From an uncultured Chloroflexota bacterium (GTDB taxonomy: Bacteria; Chloroflexota; Anaerolineae; Anaerolineales; Anaerolineaceae): 6,062 nucleotides of DNA. Every line of letters begins with the position of its first letter. The stretch's first letter is position 1. The notes under the pieces are model-generated. The model made no database searches and had not been told where the DNA came from. It saw only the letters and a program-made list of their open reading frames with translations. This document shows, piece after piece, positions 1 to 5,369 of the stretch. The stretch is taken from NCBI GenBank assembly GCA_902795255.1, contig CADBKS010000176.1, positions 1 through 6,062 on the forward strand, read 5' to 3'. The position numbers and the translations under genes are program-made.

Positions 1-58
1 CACATATTCAGGTCCGGCAGCATGCTCCCGATAAGCATTATGCTAAAGCTCTTCGGCT

Positions 59-85
59 CCACCTGCTTAGCAGGTGGTTTTCTCT
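59..85 (+). terminator. Hairpin with T-rich tail, probable terminator of an off-window plus-strand gene
   Basis: A perfect 8-bp stem, CCACCTGC (59-66) and GCAGGTGG (70-77), closes a TTA loop and is followed by TTTTCTCT. On the plus strand this is a plausible intrinsic terminator for a gene entering from the left and converging on serA. Positions 1-58 are too short to identify: one plus-strand frame stops at 32-34, which would put the hairpin about 25 nt after a stop codon, but the other two frames stay open to 90-96. Subterminal hairpins of IS200/IS605-type elements look similar, so a transposon end is an alternative. No transposase is visible in the window. Confidence 0.55.
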
Positions 86-90
86 ACCAT

Positions 91-125
91 GAATAAAACA
101 GCACGGCAGGAAAAGCTGCCGTGCT
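91..125 (-). terminator. Intrinsic terminator of the serC-serA operon
   Basis: A perfect 10-bp stem pairs AGCACGGCAG (100-109) with CTGCCGTGCT (116-125) around a 6-nt loop. Read on the minus strand it is followed by GTTTTATTC, a short U-run. It begins 36 nt beyond the serA stop codon, where the end of that transcript is expected. With the hairpin at 59-85 it forms a back-to-back terminator pair between convergent transcripts. Confidence 0.8.
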
Positions 126-161
126 GCGGAACGGAATAACAGAAAATCAGGCCGGAACGGT

Positions 162-1088
162 CTATTTATTGACCTGGAATTTGGTGCATCCGGATTCAAA
201 GAAGGCACAGATCTGGTTGGCGGCCGCGAAACCGGCATTGGCATTGGCTTCGGCGGTCTGCGCGCCGGACTTCTTCGGGGTGAAGAAGAAACGGCCCGGG
301 AACTTTTCTGCGATCAGGTCCTTATTCTTCGGAGCGACATCAGCCAGATACACGAAATCTTCGCGCTTCTCGAACATCTCAACGATCCCGTCCTCATCGA
401 CCACTTCCGCACGGGCAGCGTTGATCAGGCAGCCGTTCTTCGGCAGGTTCGCGAGCAGTTCATAATTGATGGAGCGGATCAGGTTCGGAAGGGCAGGGAA
501 GTGCAGCGAGACATAGTCACAGGTTTTGTAAAGCTCGGGGATATCCGTGATGCGGGTCACACCGGCTGCTTCAAAAACGGAATCCGGCACCTGCGGGATA
601 TCATACGCGTAAACCTTCATCCCGAAACCCTGGGCGATCGGCGCCACACAGCGGGCGACCGCACCGAACCCGTGGAGGCCGATCTTCTTGCCGCGCAGTT
701 CTTTGCCGGTGGAACCGTCATAGAAATTGCGGGCCTTGTAGACCATCATGCCGAGCACCAGCTCAGCCACAGCGTTGGCGTTCTGCCCCGGTGTGTTCTC
801 AACGACAATGCCCTTTTCGGTCGCCGCTTCGAGATCAACATTGTCATAGCCGGCACCGGCACGGACAACGATCTTCAGCTTCGGGGCATGGGCCATCACA
901 TCGGCGGTGATCTTGTCACTGCGGATGATCAGCGCTTCCGCGTCTTTTACGGCTTCCAGCAGCTGTGCGGGATCCGTATATTTTTCCAGCTTCGCGACTT
1001 CATGTCCCTTGGCGGATAAAATGTTGGTGATCCCTTCCACAGCGGTTTTAGAGAACGGTTTTTCAGTTGCGATCAGTACTTTTGCCAT
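162..1088 (-). CDS. serA: D-3-phosphoglycerate dehydrogenase, short form without ACT domain
   Basis: A 308-residue cytoplasmic enzyme that oxidises 3-phosphoglycerate to 3-phosphohydroxypyruvate with NAD+, the first step of serine synthesis. The start is supported by AGGAGG (1095-1100) six bases before the ATG. Substrate-domain segments VRAGAGYDNVD (75-85) and NTPGQNANAVAE (98-109) flank a Rossmann domain with G140-x-G142-x-x-A145 and the cofactor-selecting acidic residue D163. The catalytic arginine is R226 (NAAR). The usual Glu of DVxE and the His of TPH appear as P253 and K272 (segment TPKKSGAQTAEAN). To my knowledge the Bacteroides-type SerA has the same substitutions, so this is a family trait rather than decay. 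There is no C-terminal ACT or ASB domain, so the classical serine-binding feedback site is absent. It lies 68 nt downstream of serC and is probably co-transcribed with it, which supports phosphoglycerate over another 2-hydroxyacid as substrate. Confidence 0.93.
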   Translation of the reverse strand: MAKVLIATEKPFSKTAVEGITNILSAKGHEVAKLEKYTDPAQLLEAVKDAEALIIRSDKITADVMAHAPKLKIVVRAGAGYDNVDLEAATEKGIVVENTPGQNANAVAELVLGMMVYKARNFYDGSTGKELRGKKIGLHGFGAVARCVAPIAQGFGMKVYAYDIPQVPDSVFEAAGVTRITDIPELYKTCDYVSLHFPALPNLIRSINYELLANLPKNGCLINAARAEVVDEDGIVEMFEKREDFVYLADVAPKNKDLIAEKFPGRFFFTPKKSGAQTAEANANAGFAAANQICAFFESGCTKFQVNK

Positions 1089-1104
1089 TTTCAGCCTCCT
1101 CGAA

Positions 1105-1136
1105 AATCCCCGGACCGGGGCAGCACCCCGATCCGG
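1105..1136 (-). promoter_or_regulatory. Intercistronic hairpin between serC and serA
   Basis: Arms at 1110-1120 and 1126-1136 form an 11-bp stem with a 5-nt loop. The single plus-strand mismatch (C1115 against A1131) becomes a G-U wobble in minus-strand RNA, so the structure is fully paired in the operon transcript. It is followed on that strand by GGATTTTCG and, within ten bases, by the serA ribosome binding site. The U-run is only four bases. It could be a partial terminator, an RNA-stability element or a translational modulator setting the SerC:SerA ratio; the sequence does not decide. Confidence 0.55.
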
Positions 1137-1156
1137 AGCTGTTTATTCTTTACTTA

Positions 1157-2224
1157 TCAGTGTGCGGCATCCCAATCATGGATCGTCTGGATCAGCGCGT
1201 CAACGCTTTCCATCGGCAGCGCGTTGTAGCAGGAGGCACGGAAACCGCCGACAGAACGGTGTCCCTTGATCCCGACCAGACCGCGTTCCTTGGCAAGTTC
1301 GAGGAAGTCCGCTTCCAGATCCTTGTATTCTTCCTTCAGGCGGAAGCAGATGTTCATGCGGCTGCGGTCTTCAGGATCCGCGACGGTGGGATAGAAGGTC
1401 TTGGAGTTGTCCAGCGCATCATAGACCTTTGTGGAGCGGGCGATCGCGCGTTTTTCCATTTCCTTGACGCCGCCTTCCGCTTCCATCCATTCCATCGTCT
1501 TCAGGGCAGTGAAGATCGGCAGCACCGGAGGCGTGTTGTTCATGGAGTTCTTCTTGGCATGGACCCGGTAATCGGCCATGGTCGGGACCGGGCGGCAGAC
1601 CGCTTCATTCATGAATTTGTCGTTGATGATGACCATTGTCACGCCGGCAGGGGCGAAATTCTTCTGGGCACCGCCGAAGATCAGCGCGTATTTGGAGACA
1701 TCGACCGGGCGGCTGAAAATATCGGAGGACATATCGGCGATCAGCGGGACCGGGCTGTCCATATCCTTGCGGATCTCGGTACCTTCAATGGTGTTGTTGC
1801 AGCAGATCTCGAAATAATCCGCGTCCGTCGGGATCGTATAATCCTTCGGGATGTAACTGTAGTTCTTATCCTTGGAAGAAGCGACAACATCGACCTCTCC
1901 GTAGAGCTTCGCTTCCTTGATGCCGCCCAGCGCCCACGTGCCGGTATCAAGATAAGCGGCCTTCTTGTTCAAGAAGTTGTAAGGAATGACATAGAACTGG
2001 GTGCTGGCACCGCCGCCGAGGAAGAGCACATGATAATCATCCGGGATATCCAGCAGGCGTTTGGTCGCTGCCACGGCGCCATCCATCACCGCGTCAAATT
2101 CCTTGGTCCGGTGGGAAATCGAAAGAATGGAAAGTCCGCCGAAATCCTGGATCGCCTTGACCGTTTCGTTGATCGCGTAATCCGGCAGGATCGCCGGCCC
2201 GGCATTAAAATTGTGTTTCTTCAT
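1157..2224 (-). CDS. serC: Phosphoserine aminotransferase
   Basis: A 355-residue PLP enzyme (class V aminotransferase fold) that converts 3-phosphohydroxypyruvate and glutamate to phosphoserine and 2-oxoglutarate in the cytoplasm. It opens with the SerC signature [11 protein letters not shown] (4-14), followed by ISHRTKEF (36-43), the cofactor phosphate-binding stretch GGGAS (70-74) and the PLP-stacking tryptophan W97 in TGTW. K188 in [11 protein letters not shown] is the Schiff-base lysine. The late [15 protein letters not shown] segment (321-335) carries H322 and R323 for substrate phosphate. The length is normal for the family and no key residue is missing. An in-frame TTG sits directly before the chosen ATG, but the ATG has the better-placed AGGAGGT. 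It is the first gene of a serC-serA operon. The order and sequence resemble Bacteroides-type SerC more than the E. coli form. Confidence 0.96.
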   Translation of the reverse strand: MKKHNFNAGPAILPDYAINETVKAIQDFGGLSILSISHRTKEFDAVMDGAVAATKRLLDIPDDYHVLFLGGGASTQFYVIPYNFLNKKAAYLDTGTWALGGIKEAKLYGEVDVVASSKDKNYSYIPKDYTIPTDADYFEICCNNTIEGTEIRKDMDSPVPLIADMSSDIFSRPVDVSKYALIFGGAQKNFAPAGVTMVIINDKFMNEAVCRPVPTMADYRVHAKKNSMNNTPPVLPIFTALKTMEWMEAEGGVKEMEKRAIARSTKVYDALDNSKTFYPTVADPEDRSRMNICFRLKEEYKDLEADFLELAKERGLVGIKGHRSVGGFRASCYNALPMESVDALIQTIHDWDAAH

Positions 2225-2230
2225 CAAAAA

Positions 2231-2237
2231 ACCTCCT
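2231..2237 (-). promoter_or_regulatory. Ribosome binding site of serC
   Basis: AGGAGGT on the minus strand lies six bases before the ATG at 2224-2222. This spacing favours the ATG over the overlapping in-frame TTG at 2227-2225, which would sit only three bases away. Confidence 0.85.
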
Positions 2238-2258
2238 GATCAGTTTAATAAGGTATCA

Positions 2259-2275
2259 GACAGACAAAGTCTGTC
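2259..2275. promoter_or_regulatory. 17-bp palindrome in the serC leader
   Basis: GACAGAC (2259-2265) and GTCTGTC (2269-2275) are perfect 7-bp inverted arms around AAA. They lie 35-51 bp upstream of the serC start. A poorly supported minus-strand -10 candidate, TAAAAT, lies at 2302-2307 with no convincing -35, so the palindrome may fall in the transcribed leader or just below the promoter. It has no following U-run and is not a terminator. It may be an operator for a dimeric regulator or an RNA stem in the 5' leader. Confidence 0.45.
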
Positions 2276-2331
2276 CCGGTAAATACAATCCTACCGCTTT
2301 AATTTTAGTCTTATTCCGCGATTCGGGCCTG

Positions 2332-2360
2332 TGTCATTTGTCATACAATTGTCATTTGTC
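2332..2360. repeat. Pair of 11-bp direct repeats in the divergent spacer
   Basis: TGTCATTTGTC occurs at 2332-2342 and again at 2350-2360, a period of 18 bp, with the palindrome ACAATTGT (2345-2352) between and overlapping the second copy. The location between divergent serC and the methyltransferase gene suggests regulator half-sites. On the minus strand the copy at 2332-2342 contains ATGACA, five of six bases of a -35 box, but I find no good -10 at a standard distance. Confidence 0.5.
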
Positions 2361-2418
2361 GGTACAAAAGCTCCGCACGGAACTTATGCAGACAACCCTG
2401 ATTAATGCTTTTTCGGCT

Positions 2419-2424
2419 TATAAT
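2419..2424 (+). promoter_or_regulatory. Consensus -10 box just before the methyltransferase gene
   Basis: A perfect TATAAT ends seven bases before the ATG at 2432. Initiation at the usual distance would fall at about 2431-2432, giving a transcript with almost no leader. No good -35 hexamer is seen 16-18 bp upstream, and there is no Shine-Dalgarno sequence. AT-rich DNA here could produce the match by chance. Confidence 0.45.
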
Positions 2425-2431
2425 AACAATC

Positions 2432-3103
2432 ATGAGTTTACAAAATGCGCTTTATATCGTATCCATCCCGATCGGGAACCCGGATGATATCACCCTGCGG
2501 GCGATCCGCGTTCTGACAGAGGTCGATATCCTCGTCTGCGAAGAGTACCGCAACGGCAGCCGTCTGATGCGCCAGCTCGGGATCAAAGACAAGCAGATCA
2601 TCACGACCAACGAGCACAACGAAACGCAGCAGATCGATACACTGCTGATCGAGCTGGCCCAGGGGAAAAGCCTCGCGCTGGTTTCCGACTGTGGGACCCC
2701 GCTCTTCTCCGATCCCGGGCACCGTCTGGTCGAGGAAGTGATCTCCGCCGGATTCCGGATCATCCCCGTCCCGGGTGTTTCCGCCCTGACCACCGCTATC
2801 TCCGTCACGCCGCAAAAACTGACCCGCTATGTTTTCGGCGGATTCATGCCGCGCGCACCGCAGGACCGGCTCAATGAGCTGAAAAAGCTGAAGATGATGC
2901 GCCTGCCCGTGATCCTGATGGATACTCCCTACCGCATGACGAACCTGCTGGAAGACGTCAAAAAGGTCTTCGGGAAAGGCCAGCGCGTCACACTCTGCTG
3001 CGACCTGACGCTGCCCGGGGAACTGATCCTGACGGCAAGCGTTGAGGAAGTGCTGAAAAAAGTCAGCGGCAAAAAAGCCGAATTTATGCTCGTCATTATG
3101 TAG
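2432..3103 (+). CDS. rsmI: RsmI-like SAM-dependent methyltransferase, divergent short form
   Basis: A 223-residue protein of the tetrapyrrole-methylase fold. It is closest to RsmI, which 2'-O-methylates C1402 of 16S rRNA in the decoding centre. Visible motifs are LYIVSIPIGNPDDITLRAIRVL (7-28, family LYxVxTPIGN), SDCGTPLFSDPG (85-96, for the SAM-binding SDAGTP segment), PVPGVSA (112-118) and GGFMPRAP (136-143). It departs from canonical RsmI in three places: EEYR (37-40) instead of EDTR, SDCGTP instead of SDAGTP, and MDTPYR (163-168) instead of the YESPHR-type segment. It ends soon after the core and lacks the C-terminal extension of the roughly 286-residue E. coli enzyme. The chosen ATG places LYIV at the usual N-terminal distance; another in-frame ATG at 2405 overlaps the promoter box. 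Neither start has a Shine-Dalgarno sequence. The family is certain, but the exact rRNA target is inferred and it may be a paralogue. Confidence 0.85.
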   Translation: MSLQNALYIVSIPIGNPDDITLRAIRVLTEVDILVCEEYRNGSRLMRQLGIKDKQIITTNEHNETQQIDTLLIELAQGKSLALVSDCGTPLFSDPGHRLVEEVISAGFRIIPVPGVSALTTAISVTPQKLTRYVFGGFMPRAPQDRLNELKKLKMMRLPVILMDTPYRMTNLLEDVKKVFGKGQRVTLCCDLTLPGELILTASVEEVLKKVSGKKAEFMLVIM

Positions 3104-3150
3104 AAAAAACAGGGCAGGGAAATTCATTATCACAAAAGTGTCATTTTAAC

Positions 3151-3179
3151 TTGACCGATTTTGAGTTTTCGAGTATTAT
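3151..3179 (+). promoter_or_regulatory. Sigma-70 promoter of tRNA-Glu
   Basis: TTGACC (3151-3156) and TATTAT (3174-3179) are separated by exactly 17 bp, five of six matches to each consensus hexamer. Initiation would be near 3186, about six bases before the mature tRNA 5' end. This is the strongest promoter in the window. Confidence 0.85.
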
Positions 3180-3191
3180 TTTCCCCGTTGA

Positions 3192-3264
3192 GCCTCCATC
3201 GTCTAGGGGACCAGGACGCAACCCTTTCAAGGTTAAAACGAGAGTTCGAATCTCTCTGGAGGTG
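3192..3264 (+). tRNA. tRNA-Glu (anticodon TTC)
   Basis: A 73-nt gene folding as a standard cloverleaf. Acceptor arms GCCTCCA (3192-3198) and TGGAGGT (3257-3263) pair with one G-U, the D arm starts GTCTAGGGGACC, and the anticodon loop CTTTCAA (3224-3230) has TTC at 3226-3228. The T arm is GAGAG-TTCGAAT-CTCTC (3240-3256) and the discriminator base is G3264. The D arm and anticodon loop closely match bacterial tRNA-Glu. The first anticodon-stem pair is a C-A mismatch (3219 with 3235). CCA is not encoded and must be added by nucleotidyltransferase. In bacteria that make glutamyl-tRNA for tetrapyrroles, this tRNA also serves that pathway. Confidence 0.96.
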
Positions 3265-3267
3265 CTG

Positions 3268-3296
3268 AGATCCGCAGAAATGCGGATCTTTTTTTT
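3268..3296 (+). terminator. Intrinsic terminator of tRNA-Glu
   Basis: A perfect 9-bp stem, AGATCCGCA (3268-3276) and TGCGGATCT (3281-3289), with a GAAA tetraloop is followed by seven further T residues (3290-3296). It starts four bases after the tRNA 3' end and closes a monocistronic tRNA unit. Confidence 0.93.
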
Positions 3297-3495
3297 ATTC
3301 CAGCGCCGGCAGGAACAGAGCATTCAATCCGCACGGTTCCGCTGTGCCGGGTGCTTCCGTCTTTGCTTTCCGCGCCTGTTTTTGTAATATTCAGAAACAG
3401 CCGGAAGGGCTTTCTCCTCCCGGTCCGGTTCATTTTGTTTGATTCCAGTACACATTTTTCACATATTTTTCTCACAAATTTGCAATCACTTTTTT
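3297..3495. other. Intergenic DNA without a recognisable gene
   Basis: About 200 bp between the tRNA terminator and the next promoter. I see no credible coding region: frames crossing it have no start with a ribosome binding site and no recognisable product. A modest stem can form between CCGGAAGG (3401-3408) and CCTCCCGG (3416-3423), with one mismatch on plus that becomes G-U on minus; nothing nearby is transcribed on minus to need it. From about 3430 the sequence turns T-rich and leads into the promoter at 3496, where it could act as an UP-like element. Confidence 0.5.
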
Positions 3496-3524
3496 TTGCA
3501 TTTTTTCTATCTTTGTGCTATCCT
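3496..3524 (+). promoter_or_regulatory. Extended -10 promoter of the MBL-fold gene
   Basis: TTGCAT (3496-3501) and TATCCT (3519-3524) are spaced 17 bp apart, and TG at 3516-3517 supplies an extended -10 element. A run of T residues lies upstream. Initiation near 3531 would leave a leader of about 56 nt before the ATG at 3587, with GGAG (3574-3577) as its ribosome binding site. Confidence 0.65.
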
Positions 3525-3586
3525 ATATGATGTTTTTTACGAAGGCGGCAGATGTCTAGCCGATTGCGAGTACGGAGAGTCAAATT

Positions 3587-4597
3587 ATGCAGAGAGAGCG
3601 TATTTCGGAGAATGTTTACTGGCTGCAAAGCGAGCTTTATGCCCAGGTAACAGCAGGTATTATCGTCGGTCCCCAGTGGGCGATCGTTGTTGATACACTC
3701 GCACTCCCCGAAGAAACCCTCGCCATGCGGCAGTTCATTGACGAAGAGCTGAAAGTTCCCGTACGCTACCTGATCGACACCCACTCCCACGCGGACCATG
3801 CCTGGGGCAACTGTTTCTTCCCCGAAGCAACGATCATCGCCCATACAAAATGCGCGGAATACCTCGCCAAATACGGCGTTCCCGCACTGGAAGCCACCAA
3901 GAAAGAAAATCCCGCTTTCGAAAAGAATCATATCGTCCTGCCGCATCTGACATTTGATGACGGGGAACTGACGCTGAAGGTCGGGAAAAAGAACCTGATC
4001 ATCATGCTCACGCCCGGCCACACGGCGGACGGGATCTCGGTGTTTATCGAAGAAGACAGGATCCTTTTCGCGGGGGACGCCTTCATGCCGATCCCGGCAC
4101 TTTCCGAAGGCAACTACGTCGATACTCTCAACACCTATACCAAGATCAACGCACTGGGCCTTGAAAATATCGTCCAGGGGCACGGAGATATCATCCTGCG
4201 CGGTGAGATCGACGAAGCGATGCATGAGAACATCGAGTACCTGAAGAAGCTCAAGGAAGTCGGTGAAAAAGCCAGGATCAAGCGGAACCCGGGTGAATAC
4301 CTTTCCACGATCCACGTCGAAGACTGCGGCAAGAGCCGTGTTTACCTCGGCGGTCTGGCGGAAACCCTTCACAAGCGCAACCTGATCTGGATCTACAAAC
4401 AGGTCATCGCTCAGTACGGCATGCCGACCGAAGAAGAATACGAACCGGAACCGGAAGACGACGATTTTGACAATCTCGCCTATATGGATCCCAATGACCC
4501 CTCCGCACAGGACTTCAGCGACGAACCGTCTGCTTACGACGGTGACGACGAATGGGATGACGGGTACCCGGATGACGAAGACGACGACGGATTTTGA
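3587..4597 (+). CDS. Metallo-beta-lactamase-fold hydrolase with acidic C-terminal tail
   Basis: A 336-residue protein without signal peptide or membrane segment, so probably cytoplasmic. Residues 1-200 are a metallo-beta-lactamase domain with a complete dinuclear metal site: HSHADH (H66, H68, D70, H71), H145 in TPGHT, D164 in FAGDAF and H199 in QGHG. The family includes glyoxalase II, lactonases, nucleases and sulfur-transfer enzymes. No motif here fixes the substrate, so only hydrolase is safe. Residues 201-280 look helical and may cover the active site. From 281 to 336 the chain is a low-complexity acidic tail, 27 of 56 residues Asp or Glu with no Lys or Arg, ending EDDDGF. GGAG nine bases upstream supports the start. 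It appears monocistronic, with its own promoter and a shared terminator behind it, so neighbours give no hint of pathway. Confidence 0.9.
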   Translation: MQRERISENVYWLQSELYAQVTAGIIVGPQWAIVVDTLALPEETLAMRQFIDEELKVPVRYLIDTHSHADHAWGNCFFPEATIIAHTKCAEYLAKYGVPALEATKKENPAFEKNHIVLPHLTFDDGELTLKVGKKNLIIMLTPGHTADGISVFIEEDRILFAGDAFMPIPALSEGNYVDTLNTYTKINALGLENIVQGHGDIILRGEIDEAMHENIEYLKKLKEVGEKARIKRNPGEYLSTIHVEDCGKSRVYLGGLAETLHKRNLIWIYKQVIAQYGMPTEEEYEPEPEDDDFDNLAYMDPNDPSAQDFSDEPSAYDGDDEWDDGYPDDEDDDGF

Positions 4598-4613
4598 CCC
4601 GCTGCCGCAGAAA

Positions 4614-4667
4614 ATGATAACAAAACAAAACAGCCCCGAAAGCGGGGCTGTTTTGTTTTGTTATCAT
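4614..4667. terminator. Bidirectional terminator with a perfect 25-bp stem
   Basis: Arms 4614-4638 and 4643-4667 are perfectly complementary around the loop AAAG. The GC-rich head (CAGCCCCG with CGGGGCTG) is flanked by A-rich DNA on the left and T-rich DNA on the right, so each strand reads a GC stem followed by TTTTGTTTTG. It lies 16 bases after the MBL stop codon and 8 bases beyond the plsY stop codon, and so can terminate both convergent transcripts. Confidence 0.95.
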
Positions 4668-4675
4668 ACCGGCTC

Positions 4676-5356
4676 TTACTTTTGCTCCCGGTCCTCTTTG
4701 CGCCAGCGGATGCGCAGGGAGGTTTTCCGCTCATCCCCGCGGGCCAGCCGCTTGAAGTTCGGCCGCAGGGAAACCGCCACCAGAATGCCCGCGATGACCG
4801 CGTAAGCGACATACCACCAGGAGCACTTCCCCGTGGCAGCACCGATCGTGAACCCGATGGCAGCGAACACATTGAACAGCGCTGTCGCCACAGAAGCATA
4901 TCCAGAAAACAGGTAGATGATCAGGCAGGGCAGCGGGACAGCGATCAGGAAACCGACCGGCCACAACGCTACACCGACACCGCAGGACGTCAGTCCGCCG
5001 GCACCGCCGCGGAAATAATATTTCCCATCGCGGCGTTTTTCGATCATATAAATGGAATAAATATGGCCCAGCACGGCAAAAACGCCCCCGATCGCCTTCA
5101 TCCAGGGTTCGGGCTCCGGAATAAACAGACGCGCGGCCAGGATCGCGGCTGTTCCCTTGATCACATCCAGCACAGCGGTCAGGATTCCCCAGAAAGTTCC
5201 TGCGGTCCGCATGACATTGGACATTCCCATCCGTCCGGAGGCTATATAACGAATATCCTTATGTTTCACGAGCCAGACAAAGATCCATCCCCACGGGATC
5301 GCCCCGATCAGATAGGCAGCGACCCAGTAAAGAAAATGCTGCAGTGTAATATTCAT
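4676..5356 (-). CDS. plsY: Acyl-phosphate:glycerol-3-phosphate acyltransferase, variant PlsY
   Basis: A 226-residue integral membrane enzyme of the PlsY family, which transfers an acyl group from acyl-phosphate to sn-glycerol-3-phosphate to make lysophosphatidate, the first committed step of phospholipid synthesis. The N-terminus is typical (AAYLIGAIPWGWI, 13-25). Motif 1 is ASGRMGMSNVMR (39-50), keeping the important Ser (S40) and Arg (R50). LDVIKG (63-68) and GH (97-98) follow. Motif 2, usually GGKGVAT, is RGGAGGLT (116-123), with the lysine replaced by A119. Motif 3, usually HRxNxxRLxxGxE, is LRPNFKRLARGDE (197-209): N200 and E209 remain but the histidine is L197. The basic tail (RWRKEDREQK) makes it longer than the usual roughly 200 residues. 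GAGGTGA at 5361-5367 supports the start. It lies 13 nt after the upstream membrane gene and is probably co-transcribed with it. PlsX is not in the window. Family assignment is secure; activity as a standard PlsY is less so. Confidence 0.88.
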   Translation of the reverse strand: MNITLQHFLYWVAAYLIGAIPWGWIFVWLVKHKDIRYIASGRMGMSNVMRTAGTFWGILTAVLDVIKGTAAILAARLFIPEPEPWMKAIGGVFAVLGHIYSIYMIEKRRDGKYYFRGGAGGLTSCGVGVALWPVGFLIAVPLPCLIIYLFSGYASVATALFNVFAAIGFTIGAATGKCSWWYVAYAVIAGILVAVSLRPNFKRLARGDERKTSLRIRWRKEDREQK

Positions 5357-5369
5357 AAATTCACCTCAC

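Noticed and set aside
1067..2239. Long plus-strand open frame opposite serC
   Set aside because: It is antisense to serC, whose product has complete family motifs. The frame's product is unlike any protein I know and it has no ribosome binding site.
3066..3090. CGGC-A6-GCCG hairpin near the end of the methyltransferase gene as a terminator
   Set aside because: The stem is only four to five base pairs, lies inside the coding region and is not followed by a U-run.
2438..3133. Minus-strand open frame opposite the methyltransferase gene
   Set aside because: It is antisense to a clearly recognisable RsmI-family gene and has no recognisable domain.
3245..3300. tRNA 3' end as an integration attachment site
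   Set aside because: I found no downstream copy of the tRNA 3' segment, and there is no integrase or phage gene nearby.
3401..3423. CCGG-based stem-loop as a terminator
   Set aside because: No gene on either strand ends here, the stem has a mismatch on plus, and the following tract is not a clean U-run.
3527..3559. Ten-codon upstream open frame (MMFFTKAADV) before the MBL gene
   Set aside because: Its start codon overlaps the expected transcription start and it has no ribosome binding site, so it is probably not translated.
3518..4372. Long minus-strand open frame opposite the MBL gene
   Set aside because: It overlaps a gene with a complete metal-binding motif set, and its start and composition look like an antisense shadow.
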